DNA of 64,000 nucleotides from Strix aluco (Eukaryota > Chordata > Aves > Strigiformes > Strigidae), in the NCBI RefSeq assembly GCF_031877795.1, contig NC_133971.1, forward strand, positions 64,602,463 to 64,666,462, in the 5' to 3' direction. Below the pieces are notes generated by a model. It was not told where the DNA came from, did not search any database, and saw nothing but the letters and a program-made list of their open reading frames with translations. Shown here piece after piece: positions 49,001 through 61,100 of the stretch. The translations under genes were made by a program, and so were the position numbers. Positions within the stretch are counted from its first letter, which is position 1. Each line of letters starts with the position of its first letter.

Positions 49001-51576
49001 AGAGAAAATAGACTTTTTAGACTACGAACGTATTCAGCATATCTGAAATGGAACTTAGAAACGGACCTGGGATTTGGAAGCTTGTATTTTTTCCCTCCAG
49101 ACTGCATCAGATGAGCTAATAAAAAATATACTGTATATCACAACAAACTTGGTCTGTGCTTTAAACTACCATTACTACAACAACAGTATTATTTTTAAAA
49201 AGTGGATTTAAAAGCAGGTTATAATCCTGTCCATTTAGGCTACTGCCTTCTGATATTTATATGTACTGGCATATCTCTCTTGGACTCCATCCACATGATG
49301 AATCTGTGTCTCATTTTTCCCACTAATAATTGTAAGGGTTTTCAGGTTTTCTTCCTGAAAAAGTCTTCTGTAATGTTCATAGAGTTCTTTTGACCTTAGG
49401 AAACATTGGTTTTCCATACCCAAAACAGCACTGAAGGCTAGTTTCAGATATGGAAACTTCATATTGCTCACAGAATACTGTGTGTGATAAGGAATGCAAG
49501 AAATAATCTGTGTGCGCTTTAATTCTTTGAATTGATCTTTGGAAAGTTTTGTGTAATTTGTTTTGAATTGTGGGCTTCTGGGACAATCACCAAAAATACA
49601 GTAATCTACTTTGTATTACTGTGTGGAACAAAAGTGCCTTTTTTTTGTTGGTAGGTATTTCTGAGGAAGTAGAAGTACAGCTAAAGAAAACCTTTCCATT
49701 AGAAGAGCTAAAAGAAGATAACTCCTGTTAGAATCTAATCCTGTTAGATTAACAGAAGATTGATTAATGAAAGCATGGTGAGAGTGAGCTATACTACATA
49801 GCAAACAACCAGTTCCTGAACTGGAAGGATGTGTCCTGTTGCTAGAATTCCTGTTCCTTTCTTATAGTTCATCTGTTCAGTATCCTTCCTGTTTTCTTTT
49901 ACTTGTATTTTAAAATTTGTGTATTATTTTTCTTGAAAAATCTAGGTGTGATTTATAATTAGGCATTACTGAAAAGCGAGTGTAAGCATGCATCTTGAGG
50001 AATTTATTACATCTGTCATCATAATGGCAGTAGGATATCTCTCATCTTATAGTCTCTCTACTAACTACCTGATGCCCCTTTTTTCAGGGCTAATGTGTCA
50101 ATACAGAACCGGTGAATGTGTTGTTACATGCATTCCTTGTAAATACATTAATGTAAATCCCGTGTGATCTGTCCAATCATATTTTATATTTAACAAATGT
50201 TTGCATTTTTCAGGCCCCGAGATTGCTTTTAGTTTCATCAAGGCCATAATACAAGAAACATTTCATGCCTCCTTTGCTTGAAGTTGCCTTTGCTTCTCTC
50301 CATTTGGCTTTTCCTGCTGAGGAAATGGTAAAAGTAGAACAATGAACCTGGTTTCTTGTATTCTTTTAAAGCAATGGCTAAGTATATTTTTATATAGGTG
50401 CAGTCATGAATCCTTCCTGAACCAATTAATGTACTGTTGATGGCTCTTTAAAAGCCATTTCTTTTATCAACAACTTACTTAATCATGTAGATAGTCCACA
50501 TAGTTTACAAAGAACACTTACAGAGGAAAGAGTGGCAGATGAAAAATCCCAGGTATGTGGTATTTAGTGTAATAAGGCAGATCTTGACCTGTCCATTAAT
50601 TACTACACAAATGAAACAAGCACTCAAAATGGAGAAATAGTGTGTCAGAAACTGATTTATGATGTATGCAGATATTTGGTATACGGTTCAAAGATCTTAG
50701 CAGAATGAAGAAAAGTCCAGGTGTAAGGTAGGAACAGTTCTTACTAATGCTTCAGAAAGGCATTGGAAAAAATGTTTCACCTTTACTCTTAGAAATAAGT
50801 AGATATAGACTGAATCCCCATTTTATTTCAGAATCACTCTGTAAGAAAAGAAAATACAGTGCAGGAAAATAAATAAATAGACTTTTTTAAAAACCTTGGA
50901 AAGATGTTCTAACATTCCGTTATTCTAAAATCTGTCTTCCTAATTATCTGTAAAGAACTATTATTTCACATTCAGAAACCCAAAGCTTGAGCAAATTATC
51001 ACCGGACATACATTATTTGAATTGACTGGTGATAGTTGACCAGGGCAGGGCACCGAATCGTTCATAAATGAGCTATTGTGAGGAAATACAGCTTTCAGTA
51101 AAGAAGTGTTAACTAGGTACTGTGTTGTTGCAGCAGGCTAAGAATATGTATGCAGACAATTGCTGTATACCAACTGTTGCATGGTAACTGGCTGACATGC
51201 TACAGCTTGTTTGGGTGTCAAGAATGGCACAGGGATAGCAGAGCTTATCTCCCAGAAAAATTGTGTGCTAGGTGACTCCTTGGAATTCCTCCTACTCCTG
51301 TAATTCTATCTACTGTTCAAAGGGAAGCTAGCTGATGAAATGCCATCTGAATATGGCAGAAATTCAGAGCATGACTGACTAGTGCTAGAGTCTGTTTAAG
51401 TTCCTGCATATTTAATTTATTTAGGCTTTCATGCATTAGGACACCCTAAGTATGCATCATTCAAACATGTTTCTAGAATTTGCTGGTATTAGCAAATTAT
51501 AAGCTAATAAATATATTAGCAAATATATTACCCTTTCCCTTCCCTTCTCTTACTTATTACATTTTATTTACTGCAG

Positions 51577-51678
51577 AAGTTTTTGGCCACAGCGTCCATG
51601 TATACCAATATGCCTGCCTTAGAGCTGGACTCTGACAGCGATCTGGACAATAATACAGATGATGAATATATAGATTGA
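51577..51678 (+). CDS. Candidate alternative terminal exon (or exon of a nested gene) in SLC27A6 intron 4
   Basis: A strong polypyrimidine tract and acceptor (cccttcccttctcttac ... tactgcag) precede an open frame that reads from the first base: KFLATASMYTNMPAL, then ELDSDSDLDNN, then TDDEYID and TGA at 51676-51678. The 33 codons have higher G+C than the surrounding intron and a coherent acidic composition, both unlike chance intronic frames. The frame (phase 0) matches the end of SLC27A6 exon 4. A transcript joining exon 4 to this exon would encode the first 335 residues of FATP6 plus this acidic tail and would lack the rest of the enzyme. It could also be the last exon of an unrelated transcript, or a retained fragment of another gene. 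I do not recognise the peptide. There is no strong AATAAA close behind it. Confidence that it is a real exon is moderate. Confidence 0.4.
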   Translation, partial: KFLATASMYTNMPALELDSDSDLDNNTDDEYID

Positions 51679-53885
51679 GTCATGAAAAAGATGTTAAAAT
51701 GGTTGTTTTATTTACTGTGGTTCATTTTCCACTGAAAGTTAGTTATGAAAGCTAACATGAATCAATGTCATATATTAGTTATACAAAATTTTAGGTAAAA
51801 GTATGTAAAAAATAGCTATATGAATTTATTCACTTGTAAAACTAATGTAAATTGTCACTGTTTAAAGTTTCACTCGTTATAATAATTCTCTTCATACTTA
51901 TTAAACCTTCTGGAAGATTAAATTATGTATAGTATCCATTCTTATGACTGAAAGACTGCTAAATGTATGACAGTTTTAGTGACTTTTCCCCAGAAAGCCC
52001 TGCAGTACTCTTCAGGGAGTCGTATCAACAGATGGGTACAACTGTGATGGAGCTGACTAAATCACAAATACAGCAGTTGCAGCAATGCAGTCTAATGGAA
52101 AATTTACTTTAGTTGTGAAGAAGTGAATTACTGCCCTGTCTTTTAAGAAAATTTGCTTTCTGCAATTAGTTCTTCATGACATCATACACCTTTGTATTTT
52201 TGCAAAAGGGCTGAATGCCTTAAGAGAATATTTCCTGAAGTGGGATAGTCATATTGTTGATAGGTGTTGACATTGCAAGCATAGTAGAATGCTGACTTGT
52301 CAGGTTTACTCTGTGTCTTTTCCACTAGAGAAACAACTTTGTGCTGTATTAATATAAAGCAGCCAAAATAACATGAGGAGTTTAACATATTGAAGTAACT
52401 GCACTTATAAATGATGCTGTATTTGTCCTTTTGGAAAAAAAACATAATCCATGTAGGCCATTGTTTTCTGGTTCATCCTAGTTTGTGTCTTTTCAGCAAA
52501 CAGCCATCAATGCTTTTATTTTTCTTAAAGTATAAATAGTAGAAGCAAACTCACCTGCTTATTAACTTGGTCTCTAGAGATTTTGAATGTTCCTATCCTG
52601 ATGAATGACCCACTTAATTAGTGTGTGTATGTATATGCACATATTTGTGTCTTCTGTTGATTGTGGCCCAAAGGATTTCTGTGAAAGAATCTTATGTGCT
52701 ATTTTTCATATTTTAGCAGAGGCAGTACATTTGAATAATCTGGTGATGTCAGCAAGGGGTAACTGCAGTTCAGTTACTGACATGTTAATTTCAGTTTAGC
52801 AAGAAACTGGAAGGAAAGTAACCCACTTTGAAAAGTTTTAAGTTGAGCTGAGTGGGATATTCTAAAGACAATTTTCTGGGGCAAAAAGAAGAGTTAAAAG
52901 GTTTCCTGACAAAGTTCCCCTGAAACACTTTCTCTTTAAAAAATTAATACTTTTGTTGTTCATTCACAGTATAATGATTTTGAATTTGTAATATAACAGA
53001 TCTTATTATTTCAGGTATATGAAAGTCTACACTCATTGTGATATTGCATCTGAAGTTGGAAAAAACAAACCACTCCAAAAATTACATCTATGGGCAATCT
53101 TTAGACACTTTGTTCTAGGCTATGTCCATGATCAGTTTCACTGTACTATGTACTGCAGCACTTGTTAATAATGATTTAGCATGAAGTCAGTGAAGTGTGT
53201 GCTTGTGTGTTTAGAAATTACTTTTGCATGTAAAGTAATGGAAAGGAGAAAGGAATAGGGAAGAACCGGGTTGTTGTAAAAACAGAATAATTAGGGACTG
53301 AGGGATGCTGGTGAGTGATGTAATTTTGAGGTAAAATAGCAGGATAATGCCTCAGACTGTAATCTGCCAAGAGCTATCTGCAGCTAGTGAAATAGGTGAG
53401 TTCCTTGCTGAGTCATTCCAGCAAGAGGACTTAAATTTCCAGAAGAAAGACTATGAAGCTCAGTAAAGGGATTTTTTATCTTTCTATGAGTTACTGCTTT
53501 GGAAGAGGGAAGAAAAAACTTGGTTGGTCTTTGTGATTTAAAGGAGAAACTTAAAATTTCACCGTGCTTGCAGTTTTTGTTACAGAAGTGAGAATTCATG
53601 ATCCTCATGAAAAATTGAATTTGGCCAAGACATAAGCCTCTGAGGCACACTCCTGTCTATGTACTCAGTAGAAGCTTCACAGTTTTTAACATCCAAAATT
53701 AAGATTCCTGTTTCAGTCAGCTAACCAGATCTCTTCACAGAAATAATTTGCTGTACTTTTACAACAGATTAAAGGTGTTAAAATGGATTTTCACTATAAA
53801 GACATACCTAATTCATGCTGGATTAGAGATGGGAGGGGAAAAGAAACTAGAATAGAAGAACAGAAAATAGGGACTGTCTGCTTTC

Positions 53886-53990
53886 TATAGTGTATGCATG
53901 TGGATGTGTATATGTACATATATACGCACATACATATATAAACAGTGTGAATAAGTGCATATACGTGCATATGTATATAGAGAGGTGTTT
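53886..53990. repeat. Alternating purine-pyrimidine tract (TATG/TACA-rich)
   Basis: An imperfect run of gtatgcatgtg, gtatatgtacatatat and acatacatatata type units over about 100 bp. It is simple sequence without coding meaning, although a short open frame crosses it. Confidence 0.7.
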
Positions 53991-54937
53991 GTATACATTT
54001 GTAGAAGTGTACTTCTATAGAGGTATATACAGACAGTGTTGCAGTACTAGAGTGATATGCAGTTCTAAAGGTATGTGGTTACAAACTGTACCTATATTTT
54101 GTGCTGTCTCACTTCTAGGGCATTCTGTATTGCCACTTGCAATGATTAAAAAGGGAGTCTTATTTTTAAATAGGGGAAATTAAAAAAAAAACCTACCCAA
54201 CATTTTAGATCTTTGCCTTCTGATACTTTAACTTAAATCTGATTGTATTTTAAAGATGCCTCAAGCAATCGCAAGATTTGGGAATGTATTCGTAAAATTA
54301 GTCTCACTGAACTGGATGAACACATACTATTGTGTTTCTTGTAGTAAAACATGGGAGTTGACAATGGCAAAGACTCAAGATGACCAAAAAATAATGTGTT
54401 CAAGTAACATTCAACAAAACTTTGCAGGTCTTAATATTGAAAGAAATGCAGAAGATGACTCATGCAATGTGTGGGGAGGAACAGATACTACAAATGTGTG
54501 AAATCTGTTTGTTTCTTATAATCAGTCTGAAGACACAGAAAAGTAACTATTGATCTCTCCTGACTTTAATCCCTTGACAGAAATAATTCCCGCCTTTCTC
54601 TGTTCTTCCTAGTTTTCTAATTCCTCTGAGGGGAAACAGACTGAGATGATGCAACTTTTAAAATAGGGAAGCAGTTATACAAATTCATGTAGCCATTATT
54701 CAGGGAATAATTTGCTTGTTCAACAAGGTAATAGTTTTTGATTGCAGTTTGCTACATTGTAACTGTAGGCAAGCTATGCCAGCTTTCTTTAACTTCTTAA
54801 TTGTTGTTTTTCTTTTTTTTGCTGTAATTTATACTTGATGTATTTAAAGAAGGTACATTTTCCCCACAATATATGCAACAATCTAATGCAGTTATCAGTA
54901 CATTATATTTTAAATTGTTTTTTTTCTTTTTTAACAG

Positions 54938-55132
54938 AAGGAAGGAGAAAAAAATCACAAAGTCCGACTAGCAGTTGGAAATGGAGTAAGAAATGATGTA
55001 TGGAGAGAATTTTTAGACAGATTTGGTGCTGTTAAGATCTGTGAGTTTTATGGTGCTACTGAAGGAAACATTTGTTTCATGAACCACACAGGAAAAATTG
55101 GTTCTGTTGGACGCACCAATTTCTTTTATAAG
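54938..55132 (+). CDS. SLC27A6: SLC27A6 coding exon 5
   Basis: Acceptor tttttaacag, donor AAG|GTGACT, 195 bp, phase 0 at both ends (residues 336-400). It encodes KEGEKNHKVRLAVGNGVR, then DVWREFLDRFG, then YGATEGN (residues 373-379) and GKIGSVGRTNFFYK. RLAVGNGVR and YGATEGN belong to the conserved FATP/VLACS signature region, which with the P-loop forms the adenylate-binding site. The canonical YGATEGN is complete here; as I recall it, the human FATP6 sequence departs from this consensus at the same place. Confidence 0.95.
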
Positions 55133-58100
55133 GTGACTATTTATTTACATTGTACTTTGTAAAAGGGAGTGCTGAAGGTAAATGTTTCTGTTTGACAACA
55201 GAACATGGGGCTGCAGTCATAAGCGCAAGGTAAATTTTCTAACTTAGTTATTGCAAGTTTAATTGACGCTCTATAAAATCTTGTCTGCCAAAGTATAGCG
55301 GATAGTGTGTAGTACCGAACCCAGTTATACTATCAGCAGGAACACTCAGGTTTTTCTTAAAGTTCACAAGAGTCAAAAAGGCGTTGCCTCTCTTCTGACA
55401 GTTTTGAGTAAATTCTGAGTATCATTTCAAATCTCTATTATATTAAAGGTCAAAAGAGGAAGTTGGATTTGTTTTAATACCTAAGTACTCATCATCTGTG
55501 AAATAAACATACAGTTGTCCTGTTCTTAGTGTTCTACAGATTATATTTAGAGCTGTTTTCAATGAGTATTTTTATATTGCATGTTGCTATGTAAATATTT
55601 GGCGTAAATGGGAATTAGTAGTAATTAAAATAAAGTAATATACAGGCAGATAGAACTTTAAGATCTATTTTACACCTAGGTGCAATTAGCATAAGTAATT
55701 CAATTAAACTACATCTAGTCTGTGTCATTATTCAGAAATTTCAAAGGTTATACAGTGCAAACATAATGACTGCTGAGTAATTGTGACAGACAGTAGTTGC
55801 CAAGGGTATTAATTTAAAAATTCTATGCCCCTTTATCTACCAAGTCAGCTATATTTATTTGGTTTGTTCTAGATCCTAAACCCAGAAAAAACATACTTTT
55901 TCTCACTGCTTATTCAGTTTTGTATTTCATAAGCTTTGACAGTGAAAGTTTTATGTCTTAGGGAAAAGGAGTACATATTATTTACATCACACAGAGTGGA
56001 TTTTCCTTCATGCTTCTGAGTAACTGAAGAATAATTTATTTCAGCTTGAAATTCACAGATAGATTTTTCCCTCTGGGTCCTGTTAATACCATCTCTTAAA
56101 TGGTCTGAGAAGTCAGTAAGTAACATGTGTCCCAAGCTTTAGCTAATAATATGAAAGATTATTTAGCAAGGCTTTCTAGCAAGGAGACTAGATATTTAAC
56201 ATTATGTTGTTATTTACACTAGTTTTTACTCATGAAATAAATAGGACTACATGCATTGCCTAGAATTTGCAAATTAACTGAGATACCTATCTATACTGAG
56301 ATGCCTATCTAGATTTAAATCTATATTTAAATCCTGCTGACTTAGGTGGTGTTTGTGCTCCTGAGGAGAACTGATAGTAAAATGTCCTGACAAAACTTTT
56401 TTTCAGAGAATGATGTAAAAATTTTGTTTTGGAAATATATCAGAGGTATCTTCTGATGACGTGCAAATGGGTTTCTAGGCAGCATATGTTCCAGGGTCCA
56501 CAGCTTCAATACAACATCACCACGTTACAATCACCGCAGAGGAATTCTTCACTCCTGGGATAGGAACCCAGACAGTAGGGAGGAACCTGGAAACACTCAG
56601 AAAAATGCCACAAGAGCTAGTGTGTTCTTCAGAAACTATTGAGTGCTCACGAATTTAAGCAGACCAACTCTGCTGATTCTCTGTTCTACATGACTGATGC
56701 TCTGTAATATGCATGGTGGACATCTGGTTCTGACGGATGTCTCTAGAAGGATACAAATCCACTACAGGTAATCAGGAATCTGGAATATAGTGAGTTCTAG
56801 GTAGGTGAACTAGGAACCTTAGAGCTGATGTTAATTTTTGTTTCAGACTTTCTTAAGCTGCATGCTTTAATTATTTTAAACCTTTTTTTTTTTTTTAAAT
56901 CTTATGAAATTTTAAATTTGTTCCAAACCTGAGTAAACTTGTTTTCAATATTTCAGAACTTTTGACAGAGTTTTGTCATAAGTCATTAACCTTTTGGAAA
57001 TACCATGTAAAGGATACAGCATATAAAGGATTAGACTTGAAATTACATATTCATTGATTTCATTATCTGTATTTTTAATCAAGTGGTGTGGGAGTTTTGC
57101 ATGTCTTAGTAGTGGCACTTCATATGTCAATAACATATGCTGTTTGTGTTTCCAGAAGGAAGATTAGTATTTTGGGGTTTTTTGCACATGGAACATGCTA
57201 CTTTTTCCTTTTTAATGATTGGATTTAGGATTTGAGTTAGTCACGGCAGATTAGGAGAAAAAATAGCTCATGCAAACTGCAATTAAAAAATAAATGCACT
57301 TGTAACTGAATACTTCACATCACTAAACATCTTTTCTCTAATTTGTGTACTATTCCAAGTTGGAACTGTTATAGACTATGGAAATATCAGTATAGTCTGC
57401 TAAGATAATTATGGATTGTCCCCTTGCTTACTCAGTATGAATATGGAAAGGCCATAAGATATTTTATGAACGAGAAAAAGCCATTCATTCCATTTGGCTT
57501 GGCTTGAAATCAATTTTATTCTGTCTTTTTCAGCACTCTTATTTCCCTAGAAATAAGTCTTCAGTTATTTTTATAGTTTCTGTCATAAAGAAAGTAGCTA
57601 AAGCACATTATTTGTGAGCAGCTTCAATATTTAGCAACTACCATTCTTCAAGGGGCCTGAGGTGTATTGGCTCACAACCCTTCCCCCACTGTATATACGT
57701 TCGGCATTCTATGGCTGTAAAGTTTGAGGGAAGAATGAAGGTTGTCACTGAAAACCAGATCGAGTGCAAAGATGAACTACCTTGCCTTTGTTGCATGGGC
57801 ATGGTATATCTAGCCTGGTCAGTGGGTGGATTATATGACCAATTTTATGTGGAAACAGGACTGACCCAGATTTCTTCAAAAGCAAGGAAGTTTCAGAACT
57901 CCATCAGGAGCTTTTTAGTAAGTAATATGTTTTGATCCAGTGCATTTATGGTTGTGTGACATAGACGGTCTCTCTCTCTGAAAGAATTTGTGTCAGTAGA
58001 ACAACAGGCCATATCAATAATATTACAATAGTTACATGTCTCAAATTAACAGTTCGGCAGTCTGTTAACTACTGGGGCTCTGCTTCTGTCACTAGTGCAG

Positions 58101-61100
58101 TTCCTCTGGATGGCAGTTTCTTCAGTCTGTTTCATGACAGTTGTTTGCAGGAGCAGCTAGCTCCCTCATATGCTGAAGCAGAGTAGTGTTGACATGAACA
58201 TGGGTTTAGGTATAGTGCAGTTTCAGAAAAGCCTGGAAGAGATTGGGAGAGAGAAGGAATGTTGAAAGTACCATGAGATGTACGTTTTAGTGGTTTTCTT
58301 TTTTTTTTTAAAAAAAAAGTACATATTTAAACCAATACTTAAGTTTGGGGACCTTTTATATGTGTTTTTGATTATTCCACAATCTGTGAGTATTGTGACA
58401 CAAACTATGTAATTTAATGCCATAAATAAGTTCATTTTGACTTATTTTAGGTGTTTGTTGTGGATTTTTTAAAATACATTTTACACAGATTATTAAACAA
58501 TGAATTCTGAAGTGTAGCTGTTGTGCTTGTTCTACTTCAGTCTGAATGACATCCACTGGACATCTAGCAATATGTAAAAGAGAGCAGCTTTATTTCTGAT
58601 TTGCTGACCCATGAATGATCTGAAGTTGGAAAGGGAGCCTGTCTCCTGCTGGAAAGCAGAGAATGGCACAGACAAGGCTCAGCCATCCAATTCCTATTCT
58701 CTTTTGTTTCTTCAAAGAAATACTACAACAACTTTTGAAACATTATTTTCTTGACACAGTGGACAGTATTAAGAAATACCCTTAGACATAGTTTCTAGGG
58801 ATTTCCTAAACACCTATTTCTTAAACTGGGAATAGAAAGAAAGAGAACTGAGGAAGGGGAAGAGAGGCTTGTGTGTTTAATATATTGTCATACAGTAAAG
58901 GAGAAAGAAGAAACTTACTCTCTTTCTACTGGCATAATTGCGCAGTTGGAATGAAGTAAAGGCACTATAAAAACCCATACATACAGATAGTTATGGGATA
59001 TGGTGTAGTTGGGAACTGTCAGTGATAGGTTAACTAGGTTGGACTAGGTGATCTTCAAGGTCCTTTCCAACCTAGATGATTCTGTGATTCTGTGTTATTT
59101 GAGCGTATAGTGGGAATATTAGCAGGTAGGTTCAAAGTATAAGATTTTTAGCAGGCAATACAGAAAATAAATAGGACGACATTTCTGTTGTAGGTAATGG
59201 CAGTGGCACAGTTTCTAAAGGTGAAATGCAGACAAAAGTTACAGCTTTAAAAGACAACTTGAGCTCTCTGAATGAGCAAAGTAACTTTTCTGTCAGTAAC
59301 TGCCAAGGATTGGGGGCAAATACTTGTGATAAGTACAAGGTTTTACATAATACATTTATTTTCATATATAATTTTGAAGATGCAAGTTAATAGGAAGAAA
59401 CAGTTAATGTTACAGTAGTTGCCAGACATCCAAGAAACCACTGTGTGTGAGATGTTAAAGCAGTGCTTTTGTTTGCACTTGCTTATTTTCACACTTTACT
59501 CGAGAGGTTGGTTCATGTGCTTGAAAGCATCACTGTGGTATATGAATAAATTCTTCAATAAGGATGTTCATATAGAATCAGTAAACAGAACAGTAGAAGC
59601 CTCTGAATAACTTTTTAGCTGGTAAAACTTAAAATGTTTTACAAAGAAGATAGTGTATGGATTAATATACTAATAAATTACTGTTTAATATTTACATCCG
59701 ACATACTTATGTATGTAGTTAATGATTATATATGATATAAATTATATGTGTATTTATATAAATGTGATACGGGAAAAATTTGTAAGATTCTCAGTCATGT
59801 CCATCAAATATATATATATAAATGTCCTTCTTACACTGAAATAAATTCTGAGTGATGACAGAGAACATCAATGAGAGAGTGGCGCTAATGAGATCCAAGG
59901 AAGCTTCTAAGAAGGGCTAAAAATAACCCGTGGCAAGTACACCTGAAAAAACAGCATGTAAAAAAAAATATTCAAAACTTTATTTATAAATTTATTTCTT
60001 CATTATTTTAAGCATAAGTATTCCAACTATTACAGGAATCTAAATCTTTCTTACTTAAAACTGTATGGATCAAAATCAGCTTTGCGCTTAGAAACATTTA
60101 AATCTTATAACAAATCATAAATCACCTCAACATATAAAATACTTTGTCTTTTACACAGCAATGCAGAATTAGTATTATGCACACATTTCATACAGTCATA
60201 GAACTTAAGTGGCAGAAGAGATACTTTTTAGTTTAAAAGTAAATAAAGTTAGGTTTAAGCAAGTCTTAAGACCCTGGAAAAACTGGATTCTCAGCAAAAA
60301 CATTGGTATGTGTCAATCCAAGCAGTGGAAGCTCCTAAATTCATTGGCCAATGAAAATCAGGTTGTTACTGCTCTTTTGACTAGTTTCAAGCTAAAATAA
60401 TCTAAGGTACTTCAATTATATTCAAATGTATTTTATTACACTATGTGGCAATTCAGTTAATATCAAGCATGGCTTTACAAGTTTTTTTTTTTCTTGGTTT
60501 TGTTTACTTTAGCTAATAAAACTATGCAAACAACCTATATTCATACTCTTTATAGAATAAATAAGGCAACACAGGTATATTTTTAAAACATTTAGAAGAT
60601 ATGATGACACTATGGTCCAGAATTTATTCTTTTTTTCTTACATTTCACTTTTTTAAGCTGTTTGGAACTAAATATAGTAAATGTAATGCTTTAGTTTATA
60701 AATATATATTCTCCTAGAGAATTCAACAGTATCTCATCTCTAAAACAAGTAACTTAACTAAAAAGCAATACCTTGTGATCCTTGTACTCTGGTGAATGTT
60801 CTGTGAGCATTCACTTTAAGTGGAAACTTTAGGAATTTCAAAACTATTTTTAAAACAGTATTTAAACTCACATATTTCTAGTTAATTAAAAAATAAAGGG
60901 GGTGGTGGTGCTGTTATTAGATAACATCCAGGCAGCATAGTAACCAACAATAATGTTGCAATTTAACTTATTTTAAGGTTCAGATAGATAAATGGTGCTT
61001 TTTATTTGGTACATTTCTGTGGTGCTTTAGGGAGTAAAATGTAGATTAAAATGATGAATGCTGCATGCAGTACTCTGTGAAAATAATACGGTAATGCTGC

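Larger units (their letters stand above)
40527..54937 (+). other. SLC27A6: SLC27A6 intron 4
   Basis: The largest intron in the window at 14.4 kb. It holds the long antisense CR1 LINE (42260 to about 45990), a GT microsatellite beside its 5' side, the exon-like segment at 51577-51678 and an alternating TATG/TACA tract near 53890-53990. The other sequence, including an 81-codon frame at 54256-54501, shows no recognisable domain. Confidence 0.75.

Noticed and set aside
53890..54183. A 97-codon + strand frame
   Set aside because: It is mostly translation of a TATG/TACA simple repeat.
54256..54501. An 81-codon + strand frame shortly before SLC27A6 exon 5
   Set aside because: No acceptor and donor pair fits the gene's phases and no domain is recognised; it is treated as chance.
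60195..60260. Possible CR1 tail near cagtcatagaactta
   Set aside because: The match is too weak and lacks the conserved ggtcccttccaacc core.
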